Shown piece by piece: positions 9,124 to 18,926 of a DNA stretch of 29,033 nucleotides. Each line of letters starts with the position of its first letter. The first letter of the stretch is position 1. Source of the DNA: Chitinophagaceae bacterium (GTDB lineage: Bacteria; Bacteroidota; Bacteroidia; Chitinophagales; Chitinophagaceae); assembly GCA_947483345.1 (NCBI GenBank), contig CANKNL010000007.1:1-29033 (forward strand), given 5' to 3'. A program made the translations under genes and the position numbers. The notes beneath the pieces were generated by a model. It saw only the letters and a list, made by a program, of their open reading frames with translations, searched no databases and was not told the DNA's origin.

Positions 9124-9597
9124 ATGAAAAACCGTTTACTTTTTTCCTGCATTTTAGGGTTAATGCTCTTTGGATCAAATTCTGATGCACAAAATGTTAT
9201 ACGGCAGCAGCCCTGCACATCTCCCGAAATACTAAAGCAAGCCGACAGCATAAAGTCAATTTTGGCAAAACAGGGATTTTTAGTAATCAAAGAGGCTTCC
9301 ATGCAAATGGTTAGTGAATATGAGATGCCGGTTATTGTTCCCTTAACCGAAGGGAGTTGGTATCAGTTTGTTTTCATTGGTGATATGAGTTCAAAATTAT
9401 ATGAAGTACGGATGTACGACTGGAATGAAAAGCAGGTAGTTTATCAGAAAAAATATTGGGGTGATGTGGATGGTAATGTGATCAGCTATTCTTACATACC
9501 TCAGTTTACAGAGTTTCATATGATCAAACCTGTTCAGGTTAATAAAAAGAAAAAAGATATCTGCGGCTATGTGATGCTGCTTAAAAAAGTAAAATAA
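9124..9597 (+). CDS. small exported protein of unknown function
   Basis: 157 residues with a clear Sec signal peptide (KNRLLF then a hydrophobic core, cut after SNSDA at about residue 22). The mature part of about 135 residues is a mixed alpha/beta sequence with no motif I recognise. It contains aromatic, beta-rich stretches (SWYQFVFIGDMSSKLYEVRM, KYWGDVDGNVISYSYIPQF), suggesting a small periplasmic or secreted beta-rich domain. It has no lipobox Cys, no membrane segment beyond the signal and no T9SS tail. Codon use looks like that of its neighbours. It sits alone between the dehydrogenase and the convergent sprA and ends shortly before a shared terminator. The 165 bp upstream hold no other gene or clear promoter match. 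Confidence 0.7.
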   Translation: MKNRLLFSCILGLMLFGSNSDAQNVIRQQPCTSPEILKQADSIKSILAKQGFLVIKEASMQMVSEYEMPVIVPLTEGSWYQFVFIGDMSSKLYEVRMYDWNEKQVVYQKKYWGDVDGNVISYSYIPQFTEFHMIKPVQVNKKKKDICGYVMLLKKVK

Positions 9598-9617
9598 AAC
9601 CAGTGCTTGGTTAAAAA

Positions 9618-9643
9618 AGGTCCCCCGAGAAATCGGGGGACTT
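9618..9643. terminator. bidirectional terminator between the exported protein and sprA
   Basis: An 11-bp GC-rich stem (9618-9628 and 9633-9643; TCCCCCGA / TCGGGGGA core, one G-U pair) is closed by a GAAA loop. Read on the minus strand, the stem is followed by T6, a good intrinsic terminator for sprA, which ends about 130 nt away. Read on the plus strand, a weaker T-rich stretch follows, 20 nt after the stop of the small exported protein. Confidence 0.8.
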
Positions 9644-9694
9644 AATTTTAAAAACATCTCGTTGTCTTTATCTAAAAGAGGCTGAAGAAAATTA

Positions 9695-9753
9695 AATGAT
9701 TCTTTACATAAGAATGATTCAAACTAAATATCCCTGCCTGCCCAAACTAAATA
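9695..9753. repeat. hairpin and short direct repeats in the sprA 3' spacer
   Basis: A 10-bp inverted repeat with one mismatch (AATGATTCTT at 9695-9704, AAGAATGATT at 9710-9719) is followed by an 11-bp direct repeat CAAACTAAATA at 9720-9730 and 9743-9753, 23 bp apart. They lie between the sprA stop codon and the bidirectional terminator, so they would be in the sprA 3' untranslated region. They may have no function. Confidence 0.35.
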
Positions 9754-9771
9754 CCTTTTCTTTTTATAAAC

Positions 9772-12700
9772 TTATTGCGTCAGTGAAATTCTAACCTGCA
9801 ACCCTGCCCTTGTATTTACAATAGGTGCACTGGAGGATATATAAGGGTTAATTCTGCGCTGATCGAAATACAATTTAATGTTGATCCTGTTATTGATAAA
9901 ATAATCCACTGAAGGAGAAATGGTAATATCCCTGCTGCCACCGGTTGCAAAATTATTATCCTGGTCTAAGCGGCTGTTGGCTGTTACATTGTCCCTGATT
10001 CTGAAATCCAATTGAAAGTTGATCTCATTGTCTAATTTTTTACCTCCATCCTTACTTAAAAATTTAGGTAATTTTATACCTGCCAATAATTTCATTCCGC
10101 GTTTACGGTATCCCGCACCAATAACAAATTCAGTACTGCGTACCTCACTTAACTGATAGTCGATTAAACTCAGGCTTAGTTGCCTTGTTTTTGAATATTC
10201 AAATTTGGCCTGTAATTGATTTGTGAACTGCATATTGATTCCCAGCAAGGGTGAAAATTGTTCGCCAATACTGATATTTGGTAATAGGAAGTATGGCACA
10301 TAATTTTTTGAAATGGTATCATAAAAAGAGGGATATCCAAACCTTGATACATCCTGATACAACAATGCAGATGTAAATCCATTCATACTGAGGTTACCGG
10401 TGTAACCATGTGAAACGGCGAAGTTGGTAAATATTTTATCTAAGCCTTTTATCTTGCTTAATCCGTTGTAATCGAGCTTCCAATTCAATTTTGGTTTAAT
10501 ACCCCGGAAAGGATTAGACTTGATATTTGGATTATTTTGTCGGATCAGTGAAACCGAATTTGGGCTTTCGCCAGTGTAGGCGGCTATAAATGCAGGAATC
10601 AGTACATCGATGGCATATTTACCGTATCCGTAATAATACCCGTCTGCTCCCACAGGTTGACCTACATTGTATGGATTAGCCTTACCCAATCGCTCAGATA
10701 AGATCAGCCTGTAATCCTGGAATTTTCTAAAGGTTTCAGAAACACGGTTTGGGTCAAATTTACCAAACAGTGTTTTAAACGCTATATAAGAAATATCAAA
10801 ACCACCACCTGCATAAGGATTAAGGTGTTTAAAGCTACGGTTAGTTCCGCCGCTGGTATCTATGAACCTGTAGGTTTCGGTGTAATTTTTATTAAATGTT
10901 TTACTCAGGTTTAATGTAATGGTTAAATCACGAATGGGTTCCAGTTGAGCAGAGAATGTAATTCGCTGATCAAATCCCTGCATGAAAATAGAATTAAAAG
11001 TGGTATCCTGTGTAATCAATCCTTTTCGGGCGGCAGCATTCATCCAGGCTGTATCTGGTTGCCTGCCCAATATAAAATCAACACCTGGTGCCATACTTTT
11101 CCAGTTTTGTCCAACTATTTTGGTACTGTCGTTATAGCCCGGTAAACGGGTATGTGCATTTTCTGAAATGGAGAAGCTGGCTTGTTTTAAGCTGGTTGCC
11201 AGTTTTCCAAAAAACTGCAACCCGGTACTTACATAAGGCATGGCAGATTGATCAAATTTCCTCCGGTTCTTAACTACTTTTCTACCACTCTTTTTAATGA
11301 TTGTGTCTTTATATTTTGTAATTCTGGCTCTCCATTTTTCCTGATCGGCTTTATTGCTTGGCACTTCCAGTTGCCTTAGCCATTTTGATTTTTGGTACAA
11401 CCGGTTAAAGTCGAACTGTGCCGTAGCCTCACTTTGCTGGCCATTCTCAATAATATTACCCAGTTCTACCGCCAAGCGTGATGCCCCAATCCAGTTATAA
11501 GTGGCCTGGTAACGCACATTTACAGTTGTCCAGTCGAGCAAGGGGAATTTAGCCGTTGGTAAAGTATAGGTAAAATTAGCCGAGTGGCTATAAGTTGTAT
11601 TGCGGCCACCTTTTAATAAATTTTTCCATACCGTATCTTTTTTAGCTTCAGTATTCAATCGCCCTTCCGGTTCATCAATTCTGGAATTATTAACGGCTGT
11701 AAAATCAAAGTTTATACTCTTTGTTAAATTCCAGCGAAAGATATAATTCCGTTGAAAAGTATAATACTTATCATAGGTTTCGGGGATCTTGTATTTTGAT
11801 GTGCCAATGCTGCGGGGCCTGATGGCTCCAAACTGACGGTTTACATCTGCCCTAAAGCTTAACTGGGATGGGATTAAATTAAAATTGAAATCTTTTATCA
11901 GATCAAACCAATTTGTTTTAGATTTTCTAAAGAATTTTAATTTTTTAAAGGGCTCAATATATTTGGGTTGTGGTGCAAAATTATAACCAAGCCCATAGCG
12001 ATGCCTGGTTATCTGGTTACTCTCAATTAATGGAGAATGACTTTTTATTTTGAGATAAGAATAACTGATATCAAAATTAGAAATGTCGTAAATTTTTGGA
12101 GACTTTGTACTGGTTCTGTTTTTACGCACATTGGTAAAATTTACCGTTGTTGTTGATGTAAAGTCAATGGCACTATTTTTAATTGAATCTTTTGCAGCAC
12201 CTGAGGCGTCCTTCAATTTGTCCTTTAATTTTATATCCATATCATAGGGATCGTACTCAGGCGTACTTACAGATTGCTGATAGCTGGCAAATACGGGGAT
12301 AGATAAAGCTGCTTTTTTGGGCAAGATTTTACCCAGCTCCAAATTTGTGGATATATCAAACTGATTAAAATTATCTCTGAATCGATCATTTACCCTTTGT
12401 TCCAATGTACCAAAACCACTGCTATGTATGTTACCCGAAATTGAAATGGTACCCAAATCGGCAAGGTTTACATCAATCCTTCCCAAAGCTGCCCAACCAC
12501 CTTGTTCATCAATGGATGAGAGACGAAGTTCATTTACCCATACTTCACCACAGGCAGTACCAGGCGCATTGGTATTTTCAACTCCAATTAAAATGCCTCT
12601 TATTTCTGCCAGATTAGGATTGCCCAATACAGAAAACAGGTGGCCATTTTTTTGTAACTGCCGGTATATCACGGAAGGGGATGCCCCAAAATCGTTATTC

Positions 12701-15700
12701 CTTGCCTGTTTTAATTTCACCAGCGTTTGCAAATCCACTTCCAGTGAATTACCTGGTATCCACAGGGTGTCATTGTATTGTTTTGAATTGGGATCGAATG
12801 TAGCACCAGCAGTTAAGGGTGTTAAATTCAACGGTATCCTGATCTCATAAAAATTATTTACAAAGTCGGTACCCATTCTAAATACGGCTGTAAGATCTTT
12901 ATCAGCCAGAGCAGGGCCGGTTTGTTTTTTTTCTGCATGAATATACATTTGCATCTTACGGAATTGGCGTAAGTCTCTGTTGGCAAATGTTTGCTGCACA
13001 GCCCTGGCGTCGTTCTTAGCCAGATCACAAAACTGCAGACTTAAAGACTGTTCATTTTGTAACAGGTTTACGCCGTTGTTACTTAAAGTTTGAACCCTTT
13101 CGATTTCTGTAGGCGTACGATAAGGCAATGGTGTACGCTTATCATTTTCCTCAATATTAACGGCCCCTTGATTGAAGGTTGTTGCACTGTTAGAAGGTAA
13201 TTGTGTATATATTCCAGACGTATCAATTTTATAATTGAATTTGCGCCAAACGTTTCTGGTAAACTGCAACTCCCCAAAACGCATCACCACACTATCCTGA
13301 AAATCAGTCATGAACATGCGAATAAAACGAATAGATTTAAAATCGGGAATATTCCCAATCTTACGGTCGTATTGTCCTATTGGTATGCGAAACTGGTACC
13401 AGATTTCATTACGGGAACTGCCATTGGCCAGGTTTACAAGTGCCGTTTTTTTATCTACAATAAAATTAGTTCCAATAGCCATTTCGGGCTGATTAGGAGG
13501 TTTTATATCAACTATATACTGAAAGTATTCTTCGGTTTGATTTAAGGTATTATCACGATTAAGGTCTTCCGCATCAGGATATAAGGTTGCTGCAGAAGAA
13601 TAGGTAGATCCTGTACTTGCAACAGGTGAATTACCCTCGGGATTGTTGAATCTTTTATACCTACCCAAAATACCCAATCCCTGTTGATCCAGATCATCAC
13701 CGCGGTAATAATGATAATTATCATTTGCCGGATCTAATAAGGCCTGTTGATAAATGGCTGACCCTATTCCGAAGTTGGCAGCCAGCTGGCTTAAATAAGT
13801 TGCTCTTTTTGCTACTTCAGCAGTATCATCCAACCCATCAAAACCAAGATCCTGATATTTTCTATCATTGGGATCATTGCTAAATGCATTGGTTACCTGC
13901 ACCGGATTAACAGGCACCCTACCCCAGTTAGAATTGTCGACCGGTGATGGTGCATTTGGCGTGGGTAAGCCATTTTCATAAAAACGTTTACCATCTTTTA
14001 GAATATCTTCAGAAATATTACCCAGGTTAAAATACAATTTACCACCTGTGGAGCTACTGGCATTTGGTGTTCTTGGCGCATAATCAATAAATGGATCCTG
14101 CAACCAAAATTCTATAAACTCAATATTGGCAGTTTCAAAATCGGGTTGATCAATATTACGCATTAAACCACCCCAGCGTTTTTTTGGATTTAAAAGCATC
14201 CCGTTTGCAGCTACACTACCCAAACTGTTGTCGAAATTATATTGACCTCTATCAGAAGGGAAATAAGCCAGATCAAATGTAGTGAGTAAACTTTCGCCAA
14301 AGCCGGTTGTTCTTTGTGGAAAAATTTCTCGTTGATATACCTGTCTAACCCTTGGATCACTTAATTCCACACGGTCGTTTGAAAATGGATTATTAGACCC
14401 CTTATATTGTTGTAAAGTGGGCTCTATCTGATACCAGGCAATCTTAGCCCTGTTTTTTCCATACCCAATATCATCGTTTAATTGAGCCTCCGGGAAAATA
14501 ATATTACCTGCCCGGTCTGTAGCCTTAAATGGTGCAGATGCCAATGCCCAGCTGATTGGTGGAAAGCGCAGGTCATATCCCGACTGCGTGCCATCAAAAT
14601 CATCAATATTAATTATCCCTTTTGAGCCCCTTCCTATTTGTGGTGCATGGCCTGGTTTTAAATATGCGCCTTCGGCAAAAACATTAATTGTAGATGGGGC
14701 TGTTGTTTTATAAAAAGGAAGTTTATCTAAAAGCTTAGTCAGCCGTGGAATATCTTTTTTATAATTTACATCAAGTCCGTACATTGAATTTCGGATGGGT
14801 TCATTGGTGCCTCCCGAATTATTATTATCGTAACTGACTTTACTAAAGAATGGTCTTTCGCTTAAACGAACAATTGTACCTCCAATAGATAACTGTTCTT
14901 TCACTGTATTTTTAGCCATATAATCCCATCGCAGGGCCATATAACTTCTTTGTTGCAATCCAAATGAAGCATTGTTTTCGTAATTCACCTGAACAGGAAT
15001 ACCCGAATTGATGATGGCCGAGTTGGTAATTTTAATGGTTCCCAAATCATAATTAATATCATAATCTATGCCTTCTATTAATATTCTGCCACCGGCAGAT
15101 ACACTGACAGAGCCACGGGGAATATTATAACCAATACTGATATCGGCCGACCCTGATATTTTTGCTGAGCCTTTTAATACAAAGCGGTTAAGATTGGGGA
15201 ACTGCTGTGCCACAGCTTTTATCGAATCATATAAGGCATAGTACAAGCTGTCTTTTATGGCCGGCAGTGCAGGGTTGGTATAAATGCCTGCTGCCAGATC
15301 GCGCCCAAAAGGCTCTAGTACAGGGAACATAACCCGGCTGAATTGCGAGTATACGGTAAAGCCTTCAACATAATCAAATACCCCATCGGGTTGTGGATCC
15401 AGCTGATTATTTAACCTGTCGAGATTAATGAGAGAAATGATTGGAGAACCCTGATTCTTATCTCCAAAAGGAACATAGCGTTTCCATCCCAAACCGGGCT
15501 CCTGATACAGCACATCCAATTTAAAATCGGCAGGTGTGAGAGTACCATACCCTATCGCATAAACGTTCTTCATCATCAAATCCCATATGGGTAATACGGG
15601 CCGCTGCGATGTGGCTTTTAATAATTTCAAAAATAATATGCGTTGTGTGGCTTGCGTACTGTCGGGTGGCAGGTCCTGAGAAAACTCGCCCACTTGAAAT

Positions 15701-17106
15701 ATTTTTCCGTTAAACGAATATTGATAAGCTACGGCTAGAACTTCGTCGGTTTGAAGGGGTTGACTTAATGAAATAAACCCAACCTGGCGGTTAAAGAAAT
15801 ATTGTGTTGAATCGAGTTTTCGTGCAAACGTTTTTTCAAAATCCTGTACAGGTTGTAAACCCAAAGCAATTAAATTATTAAAAATGGTAGATGGGTTTCT
15901 GTTTCCGGGGTTTGAAATAATGTTGGAATACAAAGTTGTTGACCCATTTGTTGGTATACCCGAAGGAGAGACGCCCGTTTCACCCAGATCTGCCAAACCC
16001 ACCACATCTCTAGTTTCGGTAGTTGTTCCATTTCGGTTGGTAACCCATACTTCCATTCTTAAGATCTGTATGGGTGCAGTAATGGCCGGTAATTTAGACA
16101 TTACCTTATTATAATTTTGTTTAAAATACTGTGCCAGCAGGAAATGCCTGTTTTCTTCGTATTCATCAGCCTTCAATTCAAATAGCTGAGAAGCGGTACC
16201 ACCGGCGAGGTTAGCAGACTGACGTTGTGATTTTTGATTGGCTATAACACCTGTTACAAATAGTTTACCAAACTGAAGTGTGGTTTTAATACCAAATAAT
16301 TGCTGGGCTCCGGGAATCAGTGTACTGCGTGAAGGGAAGGATACATTACCCAGTTCAAACCGTTTTACAATCTCATCATCCAGCCCTGTATAATCAAGTT
16401 TAAGTTGATTATCCTGGCCGAAATTGGCTAAGGTATTATAATTTATAGGAAATTTTAATTTGCCGCCAATATCGGCGTTTACATTGACCTGGGCATTCAT
16501 ATCAAAATCAAAACCACCGTTCTTTCTGGCCCTTTCGGGTAGGGTTGGATTTTTAATATTTTGACCCTGGTAGCCAGCTGTTACATCTACATTACCCTGT
16601 GGTGTGATATTTATTTTGCCATTTCCAAACAGCCGATTAAACAAATTATCGTATAAAGATAATTTTGGTTTTACCCTGCCCCTGTTTAAAATGCTCATTA
16701 AGTTTGAGCGTTTTTGAAAATAGTCAACTTCAGATTGTCGTCCGCGTATTTGCCAGTATTCTTCAAAGCTATACGTTGTGGTGGTACGGTAATATTTACT
16801 GCCTATTTTTTCGTAAACCACATAGCGACGTGTTTTAGGATCATACACTACTGAATCCTTAATATTAGAAGGGCTTTTTAAATCTAGTGTTCTTTTGTTT
16901 CCGCTGGAAAAGAAATCACCTCTTCTGTCCTGAATGGGATAATGCAAACTATCGCCATAATTAGGAACAGTTGTATCAGCACCATTTATAAATAAATTGT
17001 AATGATAGGGGTTAGCCTTTACAGTATTTGTTTGCAGTGATAATAGCGAACACGCTAATACAACACATCCAATTAAACTTGAAATTTTTATTCTAATAAG
17101 CAACAT
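9772..17106 (-). CDS. sprA: SprA, outer-membrane translocon of the type IX secretion system
   Basis: 2444 residues, the giant size expected for SprA (about 2400 in Flavobacterium johnsoniae). SprA is the very large beta-barrel through which T9SS substrates cross the outer membrane; it is needed for secretion and gliding in species that glide. The ATG at 17106 gives a signal peptide (LLIRIKISS then a hydrophobic core, cut near NTVKA). A TTG four codons upstream is in frame but less likely. Family-typical stretches include FEEYWQIRGRQSEVDYFQKR near the N-terminus, GNVSFPSRSTLIPGAQQLFG, DDFDGTQSGYDLRFPPISW in the middle, and a long series of beta-strand-like segments up to a C-terminal strand ending VRISLTQ. 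No frameshift or internal stop is present. It follows ruvA by 29 nt on the same strand, and a terminator lies downstream at 9618-9643. Its clients probably include the three sorting-domain proteins in this window. Confidence 0.97.
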   Translation of the reverse strand: MLLIRIKISSLIGCVVLACSLLSLQTNTVKANPYHYNLFINGADTTVPNYGDSLHYPIQDRRGDFFSSGNKRTLDLKSPSNIKDSVVYDPKTRRYVVYEKIGSKYYRTTTTYSFEEYWQIRGRQSEVDYFQKRSNLMSILNRGRVKPKLSLYDNLFNRLFGNGKINITPQGNVDVTAGYQGQNIKNPTLPERARKNGGFDFDMNAQVNVNADIGGKLKFPINYNTLANFGQDNQLKLDYTGLDDEIVKRFELGNVSFPSRSTLIPGAQQLFGIKTTLQFGKLFVTGVIANQKSQRQSANLAGGTASQLFELKADEYEENRHFLLAQYFKQNYNKVMSKLPAITAPIQILRMEVWVTNRNGTTTETRDVVGLADLGETGVSPSGIPTNGSTTLYSNIISNPGNRNPSTIFNNLIALGLQPVQDFEKTFARKLDSTQYFFNRQVGFISLSQPLQTDEVLAVAYQYSFNGKIFQVGEFSQDLPPDSTQATQRILFLKLLKATSQRPVLPIWDLMMKNVYAIGYGTLTPADFKLDVLYQEPGLGWKRYVPFGDKNQGSPIISLINLDRLNNQLDPQPDGVFDYVEGFTVYSQFSRVMFPVLEPFGRDLAAGIYTNPALPAIKDSLYYALYDSIKAVAQQFPNLNRFVLKGSAKISGSADISIGYNIPRGSVSVSAGGRILIEGIDYDINYDLGTIKITNSAIINSGIPVQVNYENNASFGLQQRSYMALRWDYMAKNTVKEQLSIGGTIVRLSERPFFSKVSYDNNNSGGTNEPIRNSMYGLDVNYKKDIPRLTKLLDKLPFYKTTAPSTINVFAEGAYLKPGHAPQIGRGSKGIINIDDFDGTQSGYDLRFPPISWALASAPFKATDRAGNIIFPEAQLNDDIGYGKNRAKIAWYQIEPTLQQYKGSNNPFSNDRVELSDPRVRQVYQREIFPQRTTGFGESLLTTFDLAYFPSDRGQYNFDNSLGSVAANGMLLNPKKRWGGLMRNIDQPDFETANIEFIEFWLQDPFIDYAPRTPNASSSTGGKLYFNLGNISEDILKDGKRFYENGLPTPNAPSPVDNSNWGRVPVNPVQVTNAFSNDPNDRKYQDLGFDGLDDTAEVAKRATYLSQLAANFGIGSAIYQQALLDPANDNYHYYRGDDLDQQGLGILGRYKRFNNPEGNSPVASTGSTYSSAATLYPDAEDLNRDNTLNQTEEYFQYIVDIKPPNQPEMAIGTNFIVDKKTALVNLANGSSRNEIWYQFRIPIGQYDRKIGNIPDFKSIRFIRMFMTDFQDSVVMRFGELQFTRNVWRKFNYKIDTSGIYTQLPSNSATTFNQGAVNIEENDKRTPLPYRTPTEIERVQTLSNNGVNLLQNEQSLSLQFCDLAKNDARAVQQTFANRDLRQFRKMQMYIHAEKKQTGPALADKDLTAVFRMGTDFVNNFYEIRIPLNLTPLTAGATFDPNSKQYNDTLWIPGNSLEVDLQTLVKLKQARNNDFGASPSVIYRQLQKNGHLFSVLGNPNLAEIRGILIGVENTNAPGTACGEVWVNELRLSSIDEQGGWAALGRIDVNLADLGTISISGNIHSSGFGTLEQRVNDRFRDNFNQFDISTNLELGKILPKKAALSIPVFASYQQSVSTPEYDPYDMDIKLKDKLKDASGAAKDSIKNSAIDFTSTTTVNFTNVRKNRTSTKSPKIYDISNFDISYSYLKIKSHSPLIESNQITRHRYGLGYNFAPQPKYIEPFKKLKFFRKSKTNWFDLIKDFNFNLIPSQLSFRADVNRQFGAIRPRSIGTSKYKIPETYDKYYTFQRNYIFRWNLTKSINFDFTAVNNSRIDEPEGRLNTEAKKDTVWKNLLKGGRNTTYSHSANFTYTLPTAKFPLLDWTTVNVRYQATYNWIGASRLAVELGNIIENGQQSEATAQFDFNRLYQKSKWLRQLEVPSNKADQEKWRARITKYKDTIIKKSGRKVVKNRRKFDQSAMPYVSTGLQFFGKLATSLKQASFSISENAHTRLPGYNDSTKIVGQNWKSMAPGVDFILGRQPDTAWMNAAARKGLITQDTTFNSIFMQGFDQRITFSAQLEPIRDLTITLNLSKTFNKNYTETYRFIDTSGGTNRSFKHLNPYAGGGFDISYIAFKTLFGKFDPNRVSETFRKFQDYRLILSERLGKANPYNVGQPVGADGYYYGYGKYAIDVLIPAFIAAYTGESPNSVSLIRQNNPNIKSNPFRGIKPKLNWKLDYNGLSKIKGLDKIFTNFAVSHGYTGNLSMNGFTSALLYQDVSRFGYPSFYDTISKNYVPYFLLPNISIGEQFSPLLGINMQFTNQLQAKFEYSKTRQLSLSLIDYQLSEVRSTEFVIGAGYRKRGMKLLAGIKLPKFLSKDGGKKLDNEINFQLDFRIRDNVTANSRLDQDNNFATGGSRDITISPSVDYFINNRINIKLYFDQRRINPYISSSAPIVNTRAGLQVRISLTQ

Positions 17107-17135
17107 CCGGTAAATCAATTAACGTAGCGTTCTTT

Positions 17136-17720
17136 TCAAATGGCTTTAAGGGCTTTTTTAATTAAATCTTCTAATTGCGATACAGATGGTTCGACACGGA
17201 TAATTTTTTGGATGGCATTTTCTGCCTGATTTCTGGAAATGCCTAGCGCAGTCAAAGCATTTAACGCATCCTGTTCCAAACTATTGCCCATGTGAACGGA
17301 AAGGTTTGCGTCTAATGCATTTTTCCCCAACTTATCTTTTAATTCCAGAATCAGCCTTTCGGCAGTTTTTTTTCCTATTCCTTTGACACTTTCTAACAGT
17401 TTAATGTTGCTTTGTACTATGGCCAAACTTACTTCTTCCGGCCTAAGGGAAGATAACATCATTCTGGCAGTAGCAGCACCAACACCCGAAACACCGGTTA
17501 AAAGAATAAACATATCTTTTTCCTGTTTATCAAAAAAACCAAATAAAATATGTGCATCTTCCTTAACCTGCAGGTGGGTAAAAAGTTTACCCTGTTCCAG
17601 ATTTTGAATATGCGAATATGTATTCAGGCTGATATTCACTTCATAGCCTACCCCATTTATATCAACATAAACCTGTGCCGGGCTTTTATAAGTGAATTTT
17701 CCCTGTAAATATGCATACAT
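17136..17720 (-). CDS. ruvA: RuvA, Holliday junction DNA helicase subunit
   Basis: 194 residues (E. coli RuvA has 203). RuvA binds four-way DNA junctions as a tetramer and loads the RuvB motor for branch migration. The N-terminal OB-fold begins YAYLQGKFTYKSPAQVYVDI with the typical GVGYEV. Two helix-hairpin-helix motifs follow, TGVSGVGAATARM (about 75-87) and VKGIGKKTAERLI (about 112-124), then a C-terminal three-helix RuvB-contact domain ending in QLEDLIKKALKAI. The gene appears complete. It is 29 nt ahead of sprA on the same strand, so the two are probably co-transcribed. The ruvA-sprA order is, to my recollection, also found in flavobacteria. It is divergent from fabH across a 131-bp spacer. 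Confidence 0.96.
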   Translation of the reverse strand: MYAYLQGKFTYKSPAQVYVDINGVGYEVNISLNTYSHIQNLEQGKLFTHLQVKEDAHILFGFFDKQEKDMFILLTGVSGVGAATARMMLSSLRPEEVSLAIVQSNIKLLESVKGIGKKTAERLILELKDKLGKNALDANLSVHMGNSLEQDALNALTALGISRNQAENAIQKIIRVEPSVSQLEDLIKKALKAI

Positions 17721-17851
17721 AATTAATAAATGGTCTTTGGCGAAAATAAGGATTATTTATGAGCTACAATCGTTAAAAAACAACTAAGCTTTTTTCTGTA
17801 TTTTTACGCATTATTAATATTTTAAAAAAAACCAGTTAAACAGAGAGATTC
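17721..17851. promoter_or_regulatory. divergent promoter region between ruvA-sprA and fabH
   Basis: This 131-bp AT-rich spacer must hold promoters for both divergent units. On the plus strand TATTTTTA at 17799-17806, 46 nt before the fabH ATG, matches the Bacteroidota -7 element TAnnTTTG in all but the last base. No convincing -33 element was found, and no clear match was seen for the ruvA side. The fabH leader contains a purine-rich AGAGAGA shortly before the start codon. Confidence 0.35.
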
Positions 17852-18847
17852 ATGCAAAAAATAAATGCTGCCATTACTGCCGTAGGCGGATACGTACCTG
17901 AATACCGTCTTACCAATGCAGAACTGGAAAAGATGGTAGATACCAACGATGAATGGATAAAAAGCCGCACTGGCATATCGGAACGACGAATTTTAAAAGA
18001 AGAAGGAAAAGGCAGTAGTGATCTGGCCGTGCCTGCCGTTTTAGAATTATGTAAAAAAAGGGGCATCAGTCCTGAAGAAATTGATTGTTTAATTTGTGCT
18101 ACAGTTACGCCAGATATGGTTTTTCCGGCTACGGCCAATATCATTTGTGATAAAATTGGTGCCCTAAATGCATTCAGTTTTGATGTGATGGCAGCCTGTT
18201 CAGGATTTTTATATGCCCTTACAACCGGAACGGCATTTATAGAAAGTGGCAGGTATAAAAAAGTAGTGATAGTTGGGGTTGATAAGATGAGTAGTATTGT
18301 TGATTACAGCGATCGAACCACCTGTATCATTTTTGGAGATGGTGCCGGCGCTGTTTTATTGGAAGCCGTTGATGAAAATATTGGCGTTTTGGATAGTCTA
18401 TTGAAAAGTGATGGCAGCGGCAGTAAATTCCTGCACATGAAAGCCGGCGGTTCGATAAAACCCTCAACAGTTGAAACGGTTTTGGCAAAAGAACATTTTG
18501 TATATCAGGAAGGGCAGGCCGTTTTTAAATTTGCCGTAAAAGGTATGGCTGATGTTAGTTTTGAATTAATGCAACGCAATAATTTAACCGCCGATGATAT
18601 TGCCTGGCTGGTACCACATCAGGCCAATCTGCGTATTATTGATGCCACGGCAAACCGGATGGGATTACCTAAGGAAAAAGTGATGATTAACATTGAAAAA
18701 TATGGCAATACTACAGCAGGCACTTTACCCTTATGTTTGTGGGAATGGGAAAAGCGGTTGAAAAAAGGTGATAATATCATATTGGCTGCTTTTGGAGGGG
18801 GTTTTACCTGGGGAGCCACCTGGGTGAAGTGGGCGTATAATAGTTAG
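17852..18847 (+). CDS. fabH: FabH, beta-ketoacyl-ACP synthase III
   Basis: 331 residues. FabH condenses acyl-CoA (typically acetyl-CoA, or branched starters in many Bacteroidota) with malonyl-ACP to start fatty acid synthesis in the cytoplasm. The thiolase-fold catalytic set is complete: Cys116 in MAACSGF, His256 in VPHQANLRI and Asn286 in YGNTTAGTLP. The N-terminal TNDEWIKSRTGISERR block and the C-terminal GGGFTWGATWVKW are diagnostic. The start codon follows a purine-rich leader. Unlike many bacteria there is no plsX or rpmF beside it; it stands alone, divergent from ruvA. The starter-unit preference cannot be read from the sequence with confidence. The genome may hold further KAS III copies. 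Confidence 0.95.
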   Translation: MQKINAAITAVGGYVPEYRLTNAELEKMVDTNDEWIKSRTGISERRILKEEGKGSSDLAVPAVLELCKKRGISPEEIDCLICATVTPDMVFPATANIICDKIGALNAFSFDVMAACSGFLYALTTGTAFIESGRYKKVVIVGVDKMSSIVDYSDRTTCIIFGDGAGAVLLEAVDENIGVLDSLLKSDGSGSKFLHMKAGGSIKPSTVETVLAKEHFVYQEGQAVFKFAVKGMADVSFELMQRNNLTADDIAWLVPHQANLRIIDATANRMGLPKEKVMINIEKYGNTTAGTLPLCLWEWEKRLKKGDNIILAAFGGGFTWGATWVKWAYNS

Positions 18848-18926
18848 TGTATTTAAAAATGGCTTTTTTTTGACTAAGTGACCATAAGGCCGCTAAAATG
18901 ATCATCAACAATTTTAAATTAATGTC

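Noticed and set aside
12428..12850. 140-residue plus-strand ORF
   Set aside because: It is the antisense shadow of sprA, which is continuous and shows family motifs on both sides of this stretch.
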